A stretch of 64,000 nt of DNA, from assembly GCA_015680685.1 (NCBI GenBank), contig MNCI01023966.1, positions 30,978 to 94,977 of the forward strand, written 5' to 3'. Position numbers and translations under genes: made by a program. This DNA comes from Gnetum montanum. Lineage: Eukaryota; Streptophyta; Gnetopsida; Gnetales; Gnetaceae. Numbering within the stretch: the stretch's first letter is position 1; each line of letters starts with the position of its first letter. Of the stretch, positions 34,514-47,843 are shown piece by piece. The notes under the pieces were generated by a model. The model was not told the DNA's origin. It saw nothing but the letters and a program-made list of their open reading frames with translations, and searched no databases.

Positions 34514-35563
34514 GTTATCATGTCCTAGTTATTATGTTCTATTTTTGTAGATCAAATTATGTGAATATCTCTATCTCTAATTTCTTTCTNATTGAGTTTT
34601 AGTTTTATAATTGTGGAGAAACCAATTCTACTAGTAAAAACTTTGAGATTCATAAAACCTCAAACTCTTGGCTTGTAAAAGGAAATCCTTAAGATCTCAA
34701 TTTATTTCATTCTCATTAGTTCAAAAGTGCATGACTCGGTTGAAAAAATGAAAATCATGCAACTAGGTAAAAAAGGATTAATGAAAGAAGAAAGTTAAGC
34801 TTATGTGATTTGCAAAAGGTAATAAGGCCATGTATTTGGAAGTTGGATGAATACTTACATTGAGAAATAATATTAAGGTTTAGTTTGTAAGGTTAACAAG
34901 CTTTAAAGAATAATAATTAAAATCAAACTTGTGACCTTGGGTTACTACGTGAAGACTTGTACTAGTAGAATTGAACTTGTGACTTGGGGTTGCCATGCTA
35001 AAACATTTATATAAGAATGATAACATTTTATCATCCATAGCTTACATATTTTTCTTTTAAAAGATGTTTCAAATTATATTAGATTCATCATCAATTGCAA
35101 TTAATTTCTCATGGATTGGAGAGAATAATAACATTAATAAATGCAAATAAGACTTAAATATGAAATAAAAGACTTAACATAATATTTTAGAATATTTATA
35201 ATTTCAAAAAATAAAGGAATTTAATCAAAATTGTGAAATGCTAAATTTAGGAATTGAACTTAAGACTTGCCATGAGGAAATAATTATAATAATGTATGGA
35301 TAATAGAATAGAAATAATGTTAAAATTAATATAACACCAAATGTAACATTTAACATGTTCCAAATAATTATTTAGTTGAAACTAAAAATCACTATGTTTA
35401 TCTAATTTACATAATTCTGAAAATTAACTAAAACCTTTATTTGGTCTAAACTTAAATAGGTGCACTAATATTAGAATCCAAGTTAATAAAAAGAAATAAT
35501 GGGATTACATTAACTCTTATCCATGACATTAATCTTAAAACCATTAGAGAGTAAGTAAGAGAT
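34514..35563. other. AT-rich repeat region without gene
   Basis: Contains a single N at 34590 and two copies of a phrase like GAACTTGTGACTTGGGGTTG (near 34925-34945 and 34970-34995). No ORF of note. Confidence 0.45.
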
Positions 35564-35673
35564 AGTTTAAGTCATACTTGAGGTATTGTTATATTCCTTC
35601 ATAAATACTGTAAATCATCAAGTTACCTATATGTCTTAGGATGCACTTATAGTTATTCTTTTAGGTTCTAACA
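35564..35673 (-). repeat. 110 bp repeat, copy 2 (possible LTR start)
   Basis: Matches 23509-23618. On the minus strand it begins TGTTAGAACC after GACATGGGGG, an LTR start behind a polypurine tract. The LTR body beyond it is not defined. Confidence 0.45.
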
Positions 35674-37560
35674 CCCCCATGTCACAGGTTTAATTTTACT
35701 TGATAACACTAAGTTATGAAAAAATTTGTAAAATGAATTTCGAATATAATGCAATTCAATAGCTCAAAAATGTTCGTAGTGGACATAAGTATATATGTTT
35801 AGTTTTGGTTTAAAAAATTTATAAATTTGTAAATTTACATTTTATGAATCATTGTGTCACAACCTAAAAATTTGCATATGTTTAATTATTTAATTTAATG
35901 CATATGATTAATTCTTTAATATTATTAGATGCATTTCAAAAGATTAGCTCTAATTTTCTTGGTTAAATTATAAGATTATATTATTATTATTATTGTTATT
36001 GTTGTTAGTTTTTTACATAAGTGAATACAATTTGCTTCATAGAGTATTTTGGTAAAGTTTTGTATCCTTTGTTTTACTACTCTTGGAGATCAGTTAGATC
36101 TACTACATAGTTTATGATTAAATATTAAAATTTAATTATCCCTAGAAGTTTTTCTTTTTTTCAATTATCATGTCTTTACAAGTATTTTGCTATGTATATT
36201 TTATTTTTATGCACATTTAATTATGTATACTCAATCTTTATTATGTAGATTTAATTATGCACATTTAGTTATACATCTTTTATTCTTATTATGCACATCT
36301 GATTATATAATAATTTTTTCATGGAACAATTTTGATCCTAATCCTACCTAGATCATATTTTTTACTACTTGTTATCATTAAACTAGAATTTGGAGTTAAT
36401 TTTTAATTATAATTAAATATTTGATGGATTAGTTTTGTTAAGGAAATACCTTAGGATGATGTCTTACCTAGAATATGACCTTATTGATGTGTCCAGTCTA
36501 TTCAAAACCAATAGTTTTGACTTTTGGTTCACTAGAATTGGAGTTACGATTCTTGAGATATAGCATTTTCTAGTTTGCTAAGAATACCATAAAGTTTTGG
36601 CATTTGAACTATGTGACTATGATAAGTGATGATTTAATATGATTTTAGCATATAGTCACATATTATACTTAACAGGGATTCCTCAGGTTTGAATGGAATT
36701 TGATTTGGAGTTTATATGTGGTGGATACACATGTTTAAACGTAGAGGGTATTAGCTGAGAGGAAAAAAAATTGAAGAAATAGAGTTATGAAAAGGTAAAT
36801 GTTAAAAAAATTAAATAAATAAAAGTAAAAATTAGGTTTCAATGTCAAAGGCGATCCACTTCACATGAAATAAGGATGGTTTAAAAAAAGAGTATAAAAG
36901 TAAACATATATGTTTATAACAATATATATACATCATATACTTTTTCTTGTTATTTCACCACCTTTCCTTTCTTTCTTTGTTGCCTCACTTGTGCATCAAG
37001 TTTTCTAATTTTTTTGAAACAAAAACCATTTTTCTCCATATTTCTTTGTTTTCAAGATAATTTTAGCTCTATTTCTTCCATGTTTGAACATGTATCAAGC
37101 TTAAGTGTCATGATGCATATGTTTCTTCCACTTATAAATAGATTGTCCTTTGGTACATCTTGTTTCAGTTTGTAAAGGATCTCTGGCGCATTAGTTCAAA
37201 GTGGAGTAAAAGTTTATTTTGGGCATCTTGGTGGGAAAGAAAGAAAACAAGAAGAATCTAAAAACTCTACCAACATGATAAAAAAGTTTATTTTACTTCC
37301 TTTGTTATGAGGCTAACCTATTTTATTGTGAATTTTGTATGCTTTCTCTTTGCTTCTTGGTTTTTCATTATTCTTTCAGGATTTTTAATTATTATGTCAA
37401 AACTTGACCAAATTTTGTGAGTTTGGGCTTATTTTTATATGGAAATTTTTATTGTAATCTTATCCAAACCATTTTCTATCTTTTTGGTGAATTTTTGGAA
37501 TATGTGAAAACTTTGTCCAACTTGCTTCAGAGATATTTTATGATTATTTTAGTTCAACTT
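35674..37560 (+). other. AT-rich region with a candidate + strand LTR start
   Basis: TGTCACAACCTAAAAATTTG at 35855 has the look of an LTR 5' end. From 36945 to about 37143 the sequence matches 48979-49142, including CTTCCACTTATAAATA (a possible TATA box). No coding sequence. These are probably pieces of old LTRs in plus orientation. Confidence 0.4.
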
Positions 37561-38446
37561 CTAATATAAACATGATTTTGCAAGAATTTTGTAGAATATT
37601 AACTACCACAGATTTTTTTTGGATATTTTAAATATATATTAGATTTTTAGAATAAAATAATAGTATTTATGGAATCAATGTTACTAAGTTGGTAGTGGGA
37701 GTTGTGAATATTTTAGATGCCTTTGTCTACATGTAGTAGTGAAGTGTTCCTTAGTGGGGCTTACTCTGTAGGAACAAGGGTTTGAATGGATTTCCCACTT
37801 TTGATTTTGATTCATAAGTTCATTTGTGGTTGGGAAACTAGCCATGGCCATAGCACTAAGCAGTTGAGTATAGTGGTATGTAGTAAGGCATAGTTAAGAC
37901 CTTTCATTCCCTTAATACATATGCCTTGACCATTGAGGATGTTAGTAGTGAGGCTATTGCTAAGAATTGACCATGCATGACTCCTTTGGGTTCACAAGGA
38001 TAATCCAATGATAGGAGTGAAGTTATTTCAAGATGTGTAAGTGTGTTCCTTTGGTGGTGAGGGTAACCAATAGCTAGCCATTAAAGATGCCTCGATAAAA
38101 TATATACTTAGTAGATTACTGTTGAACAAATTTATGATATCTTTGGACATTAAATAATTAAAAGCAGATTTTGATGATAATAGTGAGGTTGTTCCAAGAC
38201 CTGTTAATATATTTCTTTGGTAGTGATGGTAATCAAGAGCTAGCTTTTGGAGATTCCTAGATAACATATATATTCTTTGGGTTTTCGAATTTTTTTGAAT
38301 TTTTGAAAAATTTATGGCAATTATAGACTTCAAAACATTTTTGAATATTTAATTGAAAACTTTTGTCTAGGCTATATCCTAAGACTTTGGGCCCAGAAAC
38401 TTTATTTTCCATGAAGAGGAAAATAAAATAACCTTTCCTATTTGAG
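37561..38446 (+). repeat. 0.87 kb repeated block, copy A
   Basis: Aligns with 40486-41344. Each copy also holds two internal units about 180 bp apart: a segment running from a GTTATTCC/GTTGTTCC word through TTCCTTTGG to AAAATATATA, at about 38010-38110 and 38195-38280. Minus ORF 38028-38333 is a shadow of these units. Confidence 0.7.
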
Positions 38447-38631
38447 GAGTTCTCACTCCTCCTACATTTCGATGTAGATAGCTCAAAGTAACAAGGGAAA
38501 TGTCAAAAGAGGAACATGGGATGAAAGGTGAATCAATTTGTTACAAGATGGACCCTCTAAACTTTAAAAATAAATTTTGTATTTTTTAAAAATAGAAACC
38601 TTGTATACTTTTTGGATACTTGAGTTAGGTA

Positions 38632-38654
38632 NNNNNNNNNNNNNNNNNNNNNNN
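38632..38654. other. Assembly gap (23 N)
   Basis: A run of 23 N lies at the 3' end of the decayed LINE, so the LINE tail and its left target-site duplication cannot be read. Confidence 0.95.
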
Positions 38655-40485
38655 CGGACCCCAAAAAGAGGATTTTATTAATTAAATGAGATAAAGTACA
38701 TGATTAACATCTGAACATATTGATGGATAAATAGGGAGAAGAACAATGACAAATGCGGATGTTGAAGGAAAACATCTTGATACATAATCCTTCACAGGGT
38801 GTGGGAGTACATTCCAAAGAGCAACCTTATGCTGGGAATCAATAAGAACTGCGAGTTAATAAGACCAGGAGAACGACAAAGAGCTAAAAATGCTCAAAAT
38901 TATGATAACACACTTCGATGTAGCAGATCGAGATTGGGAGGAGTGCACGAGTTGGTGTATCTGCTCCAAGGCTGCAAACAATAAAACAACTGATTAGTAT
39001 CCAACTTTAACTTAGAAGTACGAGATAAAATTTGGAAATGCACAAGGCGAAGAATTTGAGATTTTTCCATAATATTTAAATGGTTAGAGTTGGACGAATC
39101 AGTGTTCTGGAAAAGAGCAGTGCATCTGCACTTCCATATATAGTAAAGAATGAGGGGCCTAATAACTTTCCAAAGAAACTGAAGGTTAGTAGAGGGGATG
39201 GCCAAAAAGCCAAATAAAATATCCTCATGGGAAAACATGCACAAAGGAAAAACTTTAGAAACCCACTCCCATGAAGACTGAGAAAAAGGGCAATGCCAAA
39301 AAACGTGGACAAAATCATCAGGACCTCATAGAGAGGGCACTTAGGGTTTGAAATCCCAAGGTATTCACGACGTTTGCCAATAGGCAAGCCTTGATGCAGG
39401 AGGCACCAAAGAAATTGTTTAATTTTTGGAAGAGTCAGAATGCTCCAAACTCATGAAAAGAGAGAGAGCCAAAACTGTTCAGACTCTTCTTTGTGCCATG
39501 ATCGATTGCAGCGATTAACAATCATTGAAGAATCATGCAACAACTGAAAGGGCACATGTGCTTTATAAGGTAGAAGGTTCGATCCATTAGTCCATTGAAA
39601 ACCATGGAAGAGACTAAGAACCGAAGCATCCAAGTGTAAATACTGATGAATGAAGTGATAAAGTCTATCAAGGCAATGGTGCATAATTCTGGAAGCCCCA
39701 TATAAGTTTTCGAACATATCCCAAGTAATCCACTGATTAGTGAGATGAAGACATCTAAGGAAAACAACTCCCTTTTGAAACCAGATGATGGCTGTCCTGG
39801 CATTTGAGGTGGCTAGAGGAGCAGGACATAGGGCAGCCACCAAGGGAAAATCTTAGAAAGAAGAGTAGGATTGATATGAATATTATTCCAATTCACATGA
39901 GAATGTAAGACCTGCCAAGCCTTCCAAATGCTTTTGAAAACATGTGTTCCCGGAATGATAATGTCATGAGGAGAAAGGATCCAATTAACAGGGTGGATAC
40001 CCTTCCAAATAGACCTATTCTTAGGGAATGCTTGTCGAAGCCTTAACTGAAGGAGATTCCCAATAATATTGGGGGAATTCAGGTGTTGAACCAACCACTT
40101 AGTGATAAGGATGAGACCTTGCTTAAAGGAGTTCAAAAGGCCCAATCCGCCTTTGTTCTTAGGAAGAGTTACTATATTCCAGGCGACACGATGAAAACCT
40201 TTTTGGGAGTCCTTAGACGACCACATGAAGTCTCGAAATAAATGTTCAAGCTTTTGATAAGAAGCATGGGAAGGGGCCCAACATGACGAATAATAAACAT
40301 GGGTAGAGGCACAAATAGACTTATAGATTAGATACTTACCGGCGAGGGTGAGGGGTTTGGTTTTTCATTTTTCAATTTTTCTTTGAATTCGAGAAAGTAC
40401 TTGGTCCTAGAGCTCTAACGTTGGGCCTCTAAAGCGAAAGGGGATTCCCAAAAGCTTAATGATCTCATGATCTAATCCTTTCTCT
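38655..40485 (-). mobile_element. 5'-truncated, decayed LINE (L1-type) with RT C-terminal region
   Basis: On the minus strand, from about 40478: KLLGIPF, then KIEKWKTKPLTLAGKYLIYK, RDFMWSSKDSQKGFHRVAW and LPKNKGGLGLLNSF (40080-40225). These are the usual blocks after the RT palm in plant L1-type LINEs. Further down are ANARTAIIW-type sequence (39451-39843) and a zf-RVT-like end (PIGKRREYLGISNPKCPL, then a second segment with ILYYIWKCRCTALF near 39110-39160). Frameshifts separate the open parts. The catalytic RT core is absent through 5' truncation. It ends at copy B of the repeated block. Confidence 0.75.
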
Positions 40486-41344
40486 TAATATAACATGATT
40501 ATGCAATACTTTTGTGGAATTTTAGGTATTACAAATATATTTGGATAGTTTGGAAATCTTTTGGATTTTTGAAATAAAATAATAATATTTATGTGATTGA
40601 TTTTGTTGAGTTGGTAGTGAGAGTTGTGAATATTTTAAATGCTCTTGTCTGCATGTAGGAGTGGAGTGTTCCTTAGTGGAAGTCATCTCATGGGAACAAG
40701 GGCTTAGATGAGTATCCTACCTTGGATTTTGATTCTTAAGTTCATGTAGGGCTAGCAAACTAGCTGAGATCATGGCATTGAGCATTTGAGTGTAGTCATG
40801 TGCGGAAATGTAGTTAAGGCTTATTTTTTTGATGATAAGTATGCCTCAGTCATTGAGGATGTTAGTAGTCAAGTTATTGTTAAGGCTTGACCATGAGTGG
40901 TCCATTTGGGATCAGAAAAATAATCTAATGATAGTAGTAAGGTTATTCTAAGACTGGTTGGTGTGTTCTTTTGGCAATGAGGATAATCAAGAGCTAGCCT
41001 TCAAAAGGCTTGGATTAAATATACTCACTTGATTATTGTTGGGCAAGTTTGTGATATCTTTGGACATTAAATAATTAAAACAATAATTCAATGATAGTAG
41101 TGATGTTACTCCAAGACCTATCAATATATTCCTTTGGTAATGAGGATAACTAGGAGCTAGTGTTTGGAGGTGCTTGGCTAAAATATATATTCTTTGAATT
41201 TTTGGAAAACTTGTTGCAATTCTGAACTTCAATTTATTTTGAATATTTAATTGAAAACCTTTATCTAGGTTGTATCCTTAGACTTTTGGTCAAAAACCTT
41301 TATGCTCCATGAAGGAGAAAATAAAATAATATTTCTTATTTGAG
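40486..41344 (+). repeat. 0.87 kb repeated block, copy B
   Basis: Second copy of 37561-38446, with the same two internal 180 bp-spaced units (about 40935-41030 and 41095-41190). It begins exactly where the LINE ends. Minus ORF 40987-41232 is a shadow. Confidence 0.7.
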
Positions 41345-41346
41345 AG

Positions 41347-41529
41347 TGATGAGTCATGTTTTGCACAACTCTGATATCAATGTCGTGATGTCGAGTATTC
41401 GATATTGGGGCACAACCTCCAATGTTAGGCATCTGATATCATCCCTTCCATGTTAACATATAAATACCACACTTGGGTGCATAGTTGAAAGATAGATTTT
41501 AGATAACATTTTCATAGATTTTAGAGTAG
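41347..41529 (+). repeat. Truncated older LTR start
   Basis: Starts TGATGAGTCATG and has GATATC-type words and a TATA-like ACATATAAATACC near 41453-41465. It resembles 49174-49320. It is cut at 41530 by the next LTR, so the element at 41530 inserted into it or recombined with it. Confidence 0.5.
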
Positions 41530-42336
41530 TGATGAGACACGATATCACGTATGCAATATCACATCTGCCATGCGATACCACATATGCGATATTGCATCCT
41601 GCCTCATCTTCTATAAATAAGAGGTGGCGCCCTTGGCTCCAATGAAGTTAGACTTAGACCCTTAGCCAGACTCTTACAGTTTTGTTATTCAAGAGTTAGA
41701 ATTATTTCTGTGTGCCCGCAGTAGGAGTCATAGAGTGAATGGATCTTTATTTGAGCAATTTTTACTTGAGCACAATTTTATGTACGACAATAAAGACGAA
41801 CTTTATGATAAACCTTGCAACATACAGATGAAGCTAATTAGTAATTAATGATTGTTTAATGCTTTCCTAGTTAATTAATATCTCTCTCAACCTTCAACCC
41901 TCTTAGTTAAATACACTCAGTACGACCACTTCAAGCATGTGTGTAGTGCTTGGTAACCCAGTAACGATTAGCATTTGGTAATCCCAGCAGCGTTGCACTG
42001 GTTCAGGATGTGTGCGGCAAGTGGGAACGGATACTGGTGTTAGGAACATTTAGAACTTAGTTAATGAATAGTTAATGTACGTTAGCCACTTAGTTCTCTC
42101 TCCCTCTCCTTTATTAGCAGAAGACATAAAAAATATAAAAGCTATAAAAATCATATACCTCAAGCTTACTTAACCATCCACCATGACAATATAAGTAAGT
42201 TTGGGAACACAATGATTGATTAACCCTGAGTGTTCCATTAAGGCGCATAAACACTTGGTCCTTGGAGTTCAACCGGATCATGCGTGAAACGCTCGTATTT
42301 GTATGGTTGAGTGTATGGGTACCTCGCCACTCATCA
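41530..42336 (+). repeat. 5' LTR (807 bp)
   Basis: TGATGAGAC at the start, CGCCACTCATCA at the end. U3 has decayed GATATC palindromes, a TATA-like TCTATAAATAAGAGG at 41611-41625, and R/U5 sequence with GTGTGCCCGCAGTAGGAGTC. 5' flank AGTAG (41525-41529); no matching 3' flank is readable. Confidence 0.85.
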
Positions 42337-42356
42337 TTGGCATTGTTACTGGGGAC
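42337..42356 (+). promoter_or_regulatory. Primer binding site, Athila type
   Basis: TTGGCATTGTTACTGGGGAC follows the LTR directly. It is a slightly decayed form of the TGGCGCCGTTG.CGGGGA site of Athila-type elements. The second copy at 48623 reads TTGGCGCTGTTGTCGAGGAC. A tRNA 3' end would anneal here to start reverse transcription. Confidence 0.75.
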
Positions 42357-42480
42357 TTAGTTGTTTGTGCGGTATGTAGAACATAGGAAACCATTCATAT
42401 CGTTGGAACACTAGAATGAACCTTTAGGATTAATCAAAGGAAGACAAGACAACAGTACATTGCACACCGAACAAGACAAG

Positions 42481-44977
42481 ATGTCTTCTTCTTCGTATAA
42501 GAGCACTTCACCGCCTAGGACTAACACAAGAGGCTGTCGACGACATAATACACATAACAAGAATCTACCAGTTCCTCAATAGTTTCATGTGGTATATACT
42601 CATCCCGATGAGCATGTACCCGATTTCACCTTTATTCTTCACTAAGATGAACAACTGCATTGGAGAGACTTGGAGGATAACATAGTGTTTCCTCTAGACC
42701 GATTAGTTCCCAACATGCTCCTTTATGCTCTCACACGAATAGGCATGCCACTTTTATACGTGGAATACATTGCATGTAATCATGACACAAGGGACTATCA
42801 TCCCATAGAAGTGCAACGTCAAAGGGACTTGTGACATGAGAGATACCATACATCCTTGAAGGGTAAATGGCCCCATGAGGCTCTGCACATTTTGAGCAAA
42901 ATTGGGGATGGTGAACCTACTTCAACAGGTTCCCCACAAAACAATGTTCCTCCTTCTAACATTGGGTAGGAGGTGGTGTATCAAAACCTCCACTCCACTA
43001 TTCACAACCCTGGTTCTGATTCCCACAAACACTAAGTGTTCAACGAAGGAACACAAACACACGATAAGGGAGGATGTTCTGATCATGATCACGATCAAGG
43101 CTAAGACGACTAAAGAGAAGGTAGAAAACACTGTCATGGCAATTGGTTTCCTTCTTCTTCAACTTCATCATCATCTTCACCCTCTCCTTTAGTGTCCGGA
43201 TCCAGTCATAGGGAAACCAATCGTGAGCATAAGGGAAAACGATGTGAAAGACATTGACGAGACAGTTGAGAACGAGGATGAGGACACTCTAAGGAATCAA
43301 GGCATAGAAGAAGGGAGAGTAGGGAACTACGTAGACACCATAGATGCTATGAACGAGACGATCATGAAGAACCCCCACTCGCAACAAGAAGCATACTAGA
43401 TATAACAGAGGCTATAGGAGTTCCAAAAAGGCACCAAAAAGATAGTAGGATCAAGAGGTTAGACATGAACAACGTCCCACAATTTGAAGGGGGATACAAG
43501 GTTGATCCTCAAAATCATCTACAAGCATTCCACGATGCATGTGCCTTGCAAAACATAGAAAATGAAGGGAAAAAACTGAAGTTGTTCCCAAGGACACTAG
43601 TGAAAGAAGCTAAAAGCTGGTACCGATCCTTAGAACAGGAATCCATTCGGAGGTGGAGCCAATGTTAGAAATGTTCAATGATAAGTATCAAACGTACTCC
43701 CAAGTGTCTAACTTGTGGAACCAAATCCAAGGATGGAAGCAAGGAAATCATGAATCCTTGGATGCTGCCATGGGCCACAATTACACACTGTTACATCATT
43801 TCCCTAGCCATGGTTATTCACAACAGGATCAACTACACCATCTCCTGGATGGACTTAGGCATGAAACAAGAAGAACCCTTGGGATGTACGCCCAAGGAAG
43901 ATTATCAAAGCTTAGGTCTCATCAAATTCATAGATTGCTAGAGCAAGTAGCCAAAGAAGAAGGTGAGCTATGAAAGGGAGAAAGTGCTGAAGAATACAAC
44001 TGAGATCCTTCCCTCCAAAAAAGGGGAGTGAGATTTTGTGAGGAGGAAGAAGAGTTACCACTCAAAGAGATGGTGAATAGGAAAACTTTACGCTCCAAAA
44101 GTTAATAACAGAAGGATCAGCAAAGTTAGACCAAATATGGGACTCCTTGAATAGTAGGTTTAAAATTGTTCTTAAAATTGTAGAGGAGTCTAGGGATTGA
44201 GGTAGTGACTGCAACAAAAATAAAAAGAGAGAAGTGGAAAATGCACGTAACAAGGGTAAGGGAAAAATGGCCATCATAGAGGAGGTTGTGGATTCAGACA
44301 CGGACAATGATGGTGGATGTGAGATATGCCAATATGACCATCCTAAGGGATGTTTCCCAATGATCTCACATCTACAAGAGTCTAGGGTGTATGCACTCAA
44401 CCCACAACTAAATAAATGATAAGCACCCCGACGGTTACCTTATCCCCAAGGTAACCCAAGGAAATTCCACCAACCTTCAACATATTATACAAGTGGAACT
44501 CCACCATAGCCCATTGAGCAACATCAATAGTGGCAATACCCACAGTCATGGGGGATGCCACCACCAAGGCAACAATACCCCTACTGGCAACCTGACCCAA
44601 ACGGCTACTACGTGCAACATCCAATCTCTCCACGTAACTCTGTTAGTCACGTTACACCACAACATCACTACCAAGATCGTGAGTATTATAGAACTCCTTC
44701 TCCTAGGGAAGATAACCCACAAACATACCATCCTTCAAATTCATCTGTAACTCTCACATCAATAGCTCCATTACCACCCACTCCAGCAATGCAAGGAGAA
44801 CTCCCTACTCAACCGCAGCAATGCAATGCCACAAGGGCTGTGAATCCTCCACCTACTATTGGTTATGACAACTGTATGAAGAAAATATCTTTCTTCAGAA
44901 CCAATAGTCCAACCAAGCCCTTACAACCACAAGTAGTTGAACCTCTGAATGCCTCCCCATCAAATAAGTTTTTATAG
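42481..44977 (+). pseudogene. Athila-like gag, decayed
   Basis: ATG at 42481 (MSSSSYKSTSPPRTNTRG), same start as the fragment at 48767. Then HVVYTHPDEHVPDFTFILH, a basic/acidic variable region, the capsid-like NHLQAFHDACALQNIENEG and KLKLFPRTLVKEAKSWYRSL (43465-43668). After a frameshift near 43650 comes MLEMFNDKYQTYSQVSNLW with LLHHFPSHGYSQQDQLHHLL (43653-43973). A CEICQYDHPKGCFP motif lies at 44314-44358, and a long Pro/Gln/His-rich linker ends at 44977 (44555-44977, 140 codons open). Stops at 42580, 42643 and others. The linker is longer than in many gags. Confidence 0.75.
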
Positions 44978-45059
44978 CTCCCTTCAAACCAAACACTGAG
45001 CTTAACACATACAATTATGTTAACACATGCTATTATTGACTAGATCAAGGTTGGTCACC

Positions 45060-45511
45060 TTCCCAGGAAATTCTCTGATCCTAGAAGCCCTCTAATCAAT
45101 CTCCAAATTGCTAGGAATGAGCCATGCAAAGCTCTTCAGAATTTAGGTTCTAGAGTCAACTTAATTTCACAAGAAATGTACAAAGCTTGGAACCTGCCTC
45201 CATTAAGGAAGAGCAATATTCACCTAGAGCTAGCCGACCAGTCCATCACTGTTCCCTTGGGACTGGTGGAGGACATCATTACCACTGTGTGTGGATGATC
45301 GTACCCAGTTGATTTCCTAGTGATATAAGTGAATAACAATAAAGAGGACTTTTCAATAATAATGGGAAGGGCATGGCTAAGTACTATAGATGCATGCCTA
45401 GGAATAAGCGGTCTTTCTCTGGAAATATCTAAGGAAAACACTTTTGGAAAGATCGAGAAGAAAAAGGTTACATGCATTGCATACAGTGATACAGGGTGCA
45501 ATTACGTGTAG
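45060..45511 (+). pseudogene. Aspartic protease remnant (Athila-like)
   Basis: Frame reads ALQNLGSRVNLISQEMYK at 45128-45181, where the family has a D.GAS active site; the catalytic Asp is replaced by Asn. Then IHLELADQSITVPLGLVED (45220-45275), a stop, YPVDFLVI and FSIIMGRAWLSTIDACL (45352-45400), the usual order of the plant gypsy retropepsin. A spacer-like ORF continues to about 45766. No RT follows. Confidence 0.7.
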
Positions 45512-45766
45512 AGATCATGGGTTGTGCAAAGTTTAGCATTGCCTGCATGCAACCAGTGTGCATATGACATTAATATACAAAAATGCCTGTATGTAGCAAC
45601 CACACGAGAAGAAGACACCCAGTGGCTGATAGCTGATCAAGAGAGAAACTCACTAATGTGCATGGAACTAACTGAGGAAATAACTTGTGCTTACATCAAA
45701 AGCATAGATGCACTAGAGGAAGTTCGCTACCAACTTCCAAGCCTTAACCTTGAAAACATCAACTAG

Positions 45767-47843
45767 GGGAAGTTGGAAATTCCTAAAAAATTCAAACAAG
45801 AGCCTTGATAAGAGATTATTAGTCAATGTGCAACAGACCAAACCCTTCCATGAATTTAGAATGATTAGTGCACATAATACCTCTAAGAAGGGACGACCCT
45901 GCTCACTATTTTGGATCTCCTCCTTCCAACTTAGTCATGGGGGAGACAGCCACCTTTGCTAACCATTTGAGGCCCTCAGTTCCTTTTTAAGTTTTTGTTT
46001 TACAAATTTCTTTAATTTTTCTTATTTTTTTTTTGCAACATCATTTATAATTTTTCATTTCTTTGTGTGACTATTTGTTTTGTTTGTTTGTTTTTTATTA
46101 GATTCATCACCTAATAAGTGCTCTTGATGGTGGTATGAACTGTATTTTATTGATTGCTAATGTTTGGTTTTTACCCTTGAGTTATAATGTTGATACTAAG
46201 GTATGGTTCTTTTGATATAACAAGCAATGAGTCCACGTCATCCATGCATTCATGAATTTCTATGGTCTCTCTTGGCTTGGAACTATACGGTCCCTTTCTT
46301 TAATAATAAAACTATAACGAATTGGTGATTGGGCATTTCTCAAACTAAAGAAGGACTCAAGGATTGAAAAGGGTGTGACTTCAAGGGGATTTGATGCATT
46401 TGTGCTAGCCATTCTCTTGGGTGCTTGAATGTTTTCTTCTTGAGTTCTCCTTACCATTCTAACATTGCTCCATTATTGAGAAGCTGAACCAATAAAAATA
46501 AGTCTTTGCATGGTGTGGTTCTCATGCAAAAATAAAAAATAAAAAACAAAACAAAAAACAAAAAAACAGTGAGAATTCAAAGCACACCCCTTAGACAAAA
46601 TAATCATCTAGGCTACAAGTACTGGTTATGGAACTAAACAAACATGTTCCCTCTAACTAAGGCCCTTTCTCATTTCCTACTTTTCCTACTTTTCCCTTTC
46701 TCGTTTCCTTGGAATAGTGGTGACTCTTTGGCGGAAGCATTCTTGTTACTTCAAGTGGATGGATTAGCCAAGTGTATTAATGCAAAATCACTAAATGTGG
46801 ACTGTTTGAGGCTGGATTTGGAATGAGATCTACTCAGTCACATTAACCATAAATACACAAGGGGCTATACACCACCTTGTTCTTGGGACTCATTTCCATT
46901 CTCTTCTCCCCATCATTCTTTCTCCATTTCGCACCTCATTGCCAGTTGTATTAGTCGTCTATATTTTGGTTGATGCATTATTTTCTCTTTGGTGAATTCT
47001 TGGGGTTAAGTCTTTAACTCTTGCTCTCAATGACATTTCTAGAGCCTACAAACTCTTTGAATGTGGGTTTGTTAGGGCATATAGGGCATGAGCCTGCTTT
47101 GGGGAGGACCCATTGGCATTCCTATTTGGTGCATCAGTTAACTTCTTTCTCTTAAACATTTCCACAATCAACTTTTTGTTGTTTCATTCTCACCTCTGAC
47201 ATCCATTTTATCGATGTTGCCATTGTTTCTTTTTCTCCATATTTCTTATTCCTTATCTTTTTCCATTCTATCGCTACTGGAAGATCGCTTTTAGTCATGG
47301 GGGCCCTAGTCCAATTTTTTCAATTTTTCCTAACCCCTATACCTTGGATAGTCACTAATGTTATATCTCTAGAATTCGTATTAGCCATATCACAACTCAA
47401 CCAATGGACCTTACACTAAGGCAAAGTATCAACTATATTGTGATTTACTTATCTTTGCTCATATGTGATTGTGTTGTGTGTGCAGATGGCAATCATACAA
47501 CAATGGATTGGACCTGGAGGAAACACTCAGGATGGACTAGTGCTAGAACAGTTGTGCAAGGAACAAGATTGATGGTGTGGTTATAGATAAACAATGGAAG
47601 GCGCAATCTTGGCATTGGCAGCAACATGTCTTCTCCTTTTCTCTCTTTTCTCTCAGCTGCCAAATAAGGCTGGATGTCAATTGTGTATAGTGTTCACTCT
47701 TGTGGTCATGAACACTAATGTTGCCATGTATTGTAATGTTGATCCATTCACATGTCACCCCATTCACCATTAGTTTTCATTCAAGTCAATAATCCCATAC
47801 CTTTCCAATATTTTGTAAGAAACTTGAGAATGAGTTTTCATTT
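45767..47843 (+). other. Internal 3' region without pol, with repeated polypurine-like tracts
   Basis: No RT, integrase or env-like domain recognised. AGTCATGGGGG occurs at 45933-45943, 47293-47303 and 47844-47854; only the last abuts an LTR. There are (TTTG)n near 46075-46095 and an A-rich AAAAATAAAAAAC run at 46530-46570. Short ORFs (46260-46457 minus, 47404-47586 plus) have no support. Confidence 0.5.

Noticed and set aside
34590-34590. Single N as a second false join
   Set aside because: Unlike 5100, the flanks do not repeat each other, so a simple ambiguous base is as likely.
47404-47586. 60-codon + ORF with hydrophobic start, possible signal peptide
   Set aside because: Inside an old retroelement internal region, no homology recognised, and length is expected by chance.
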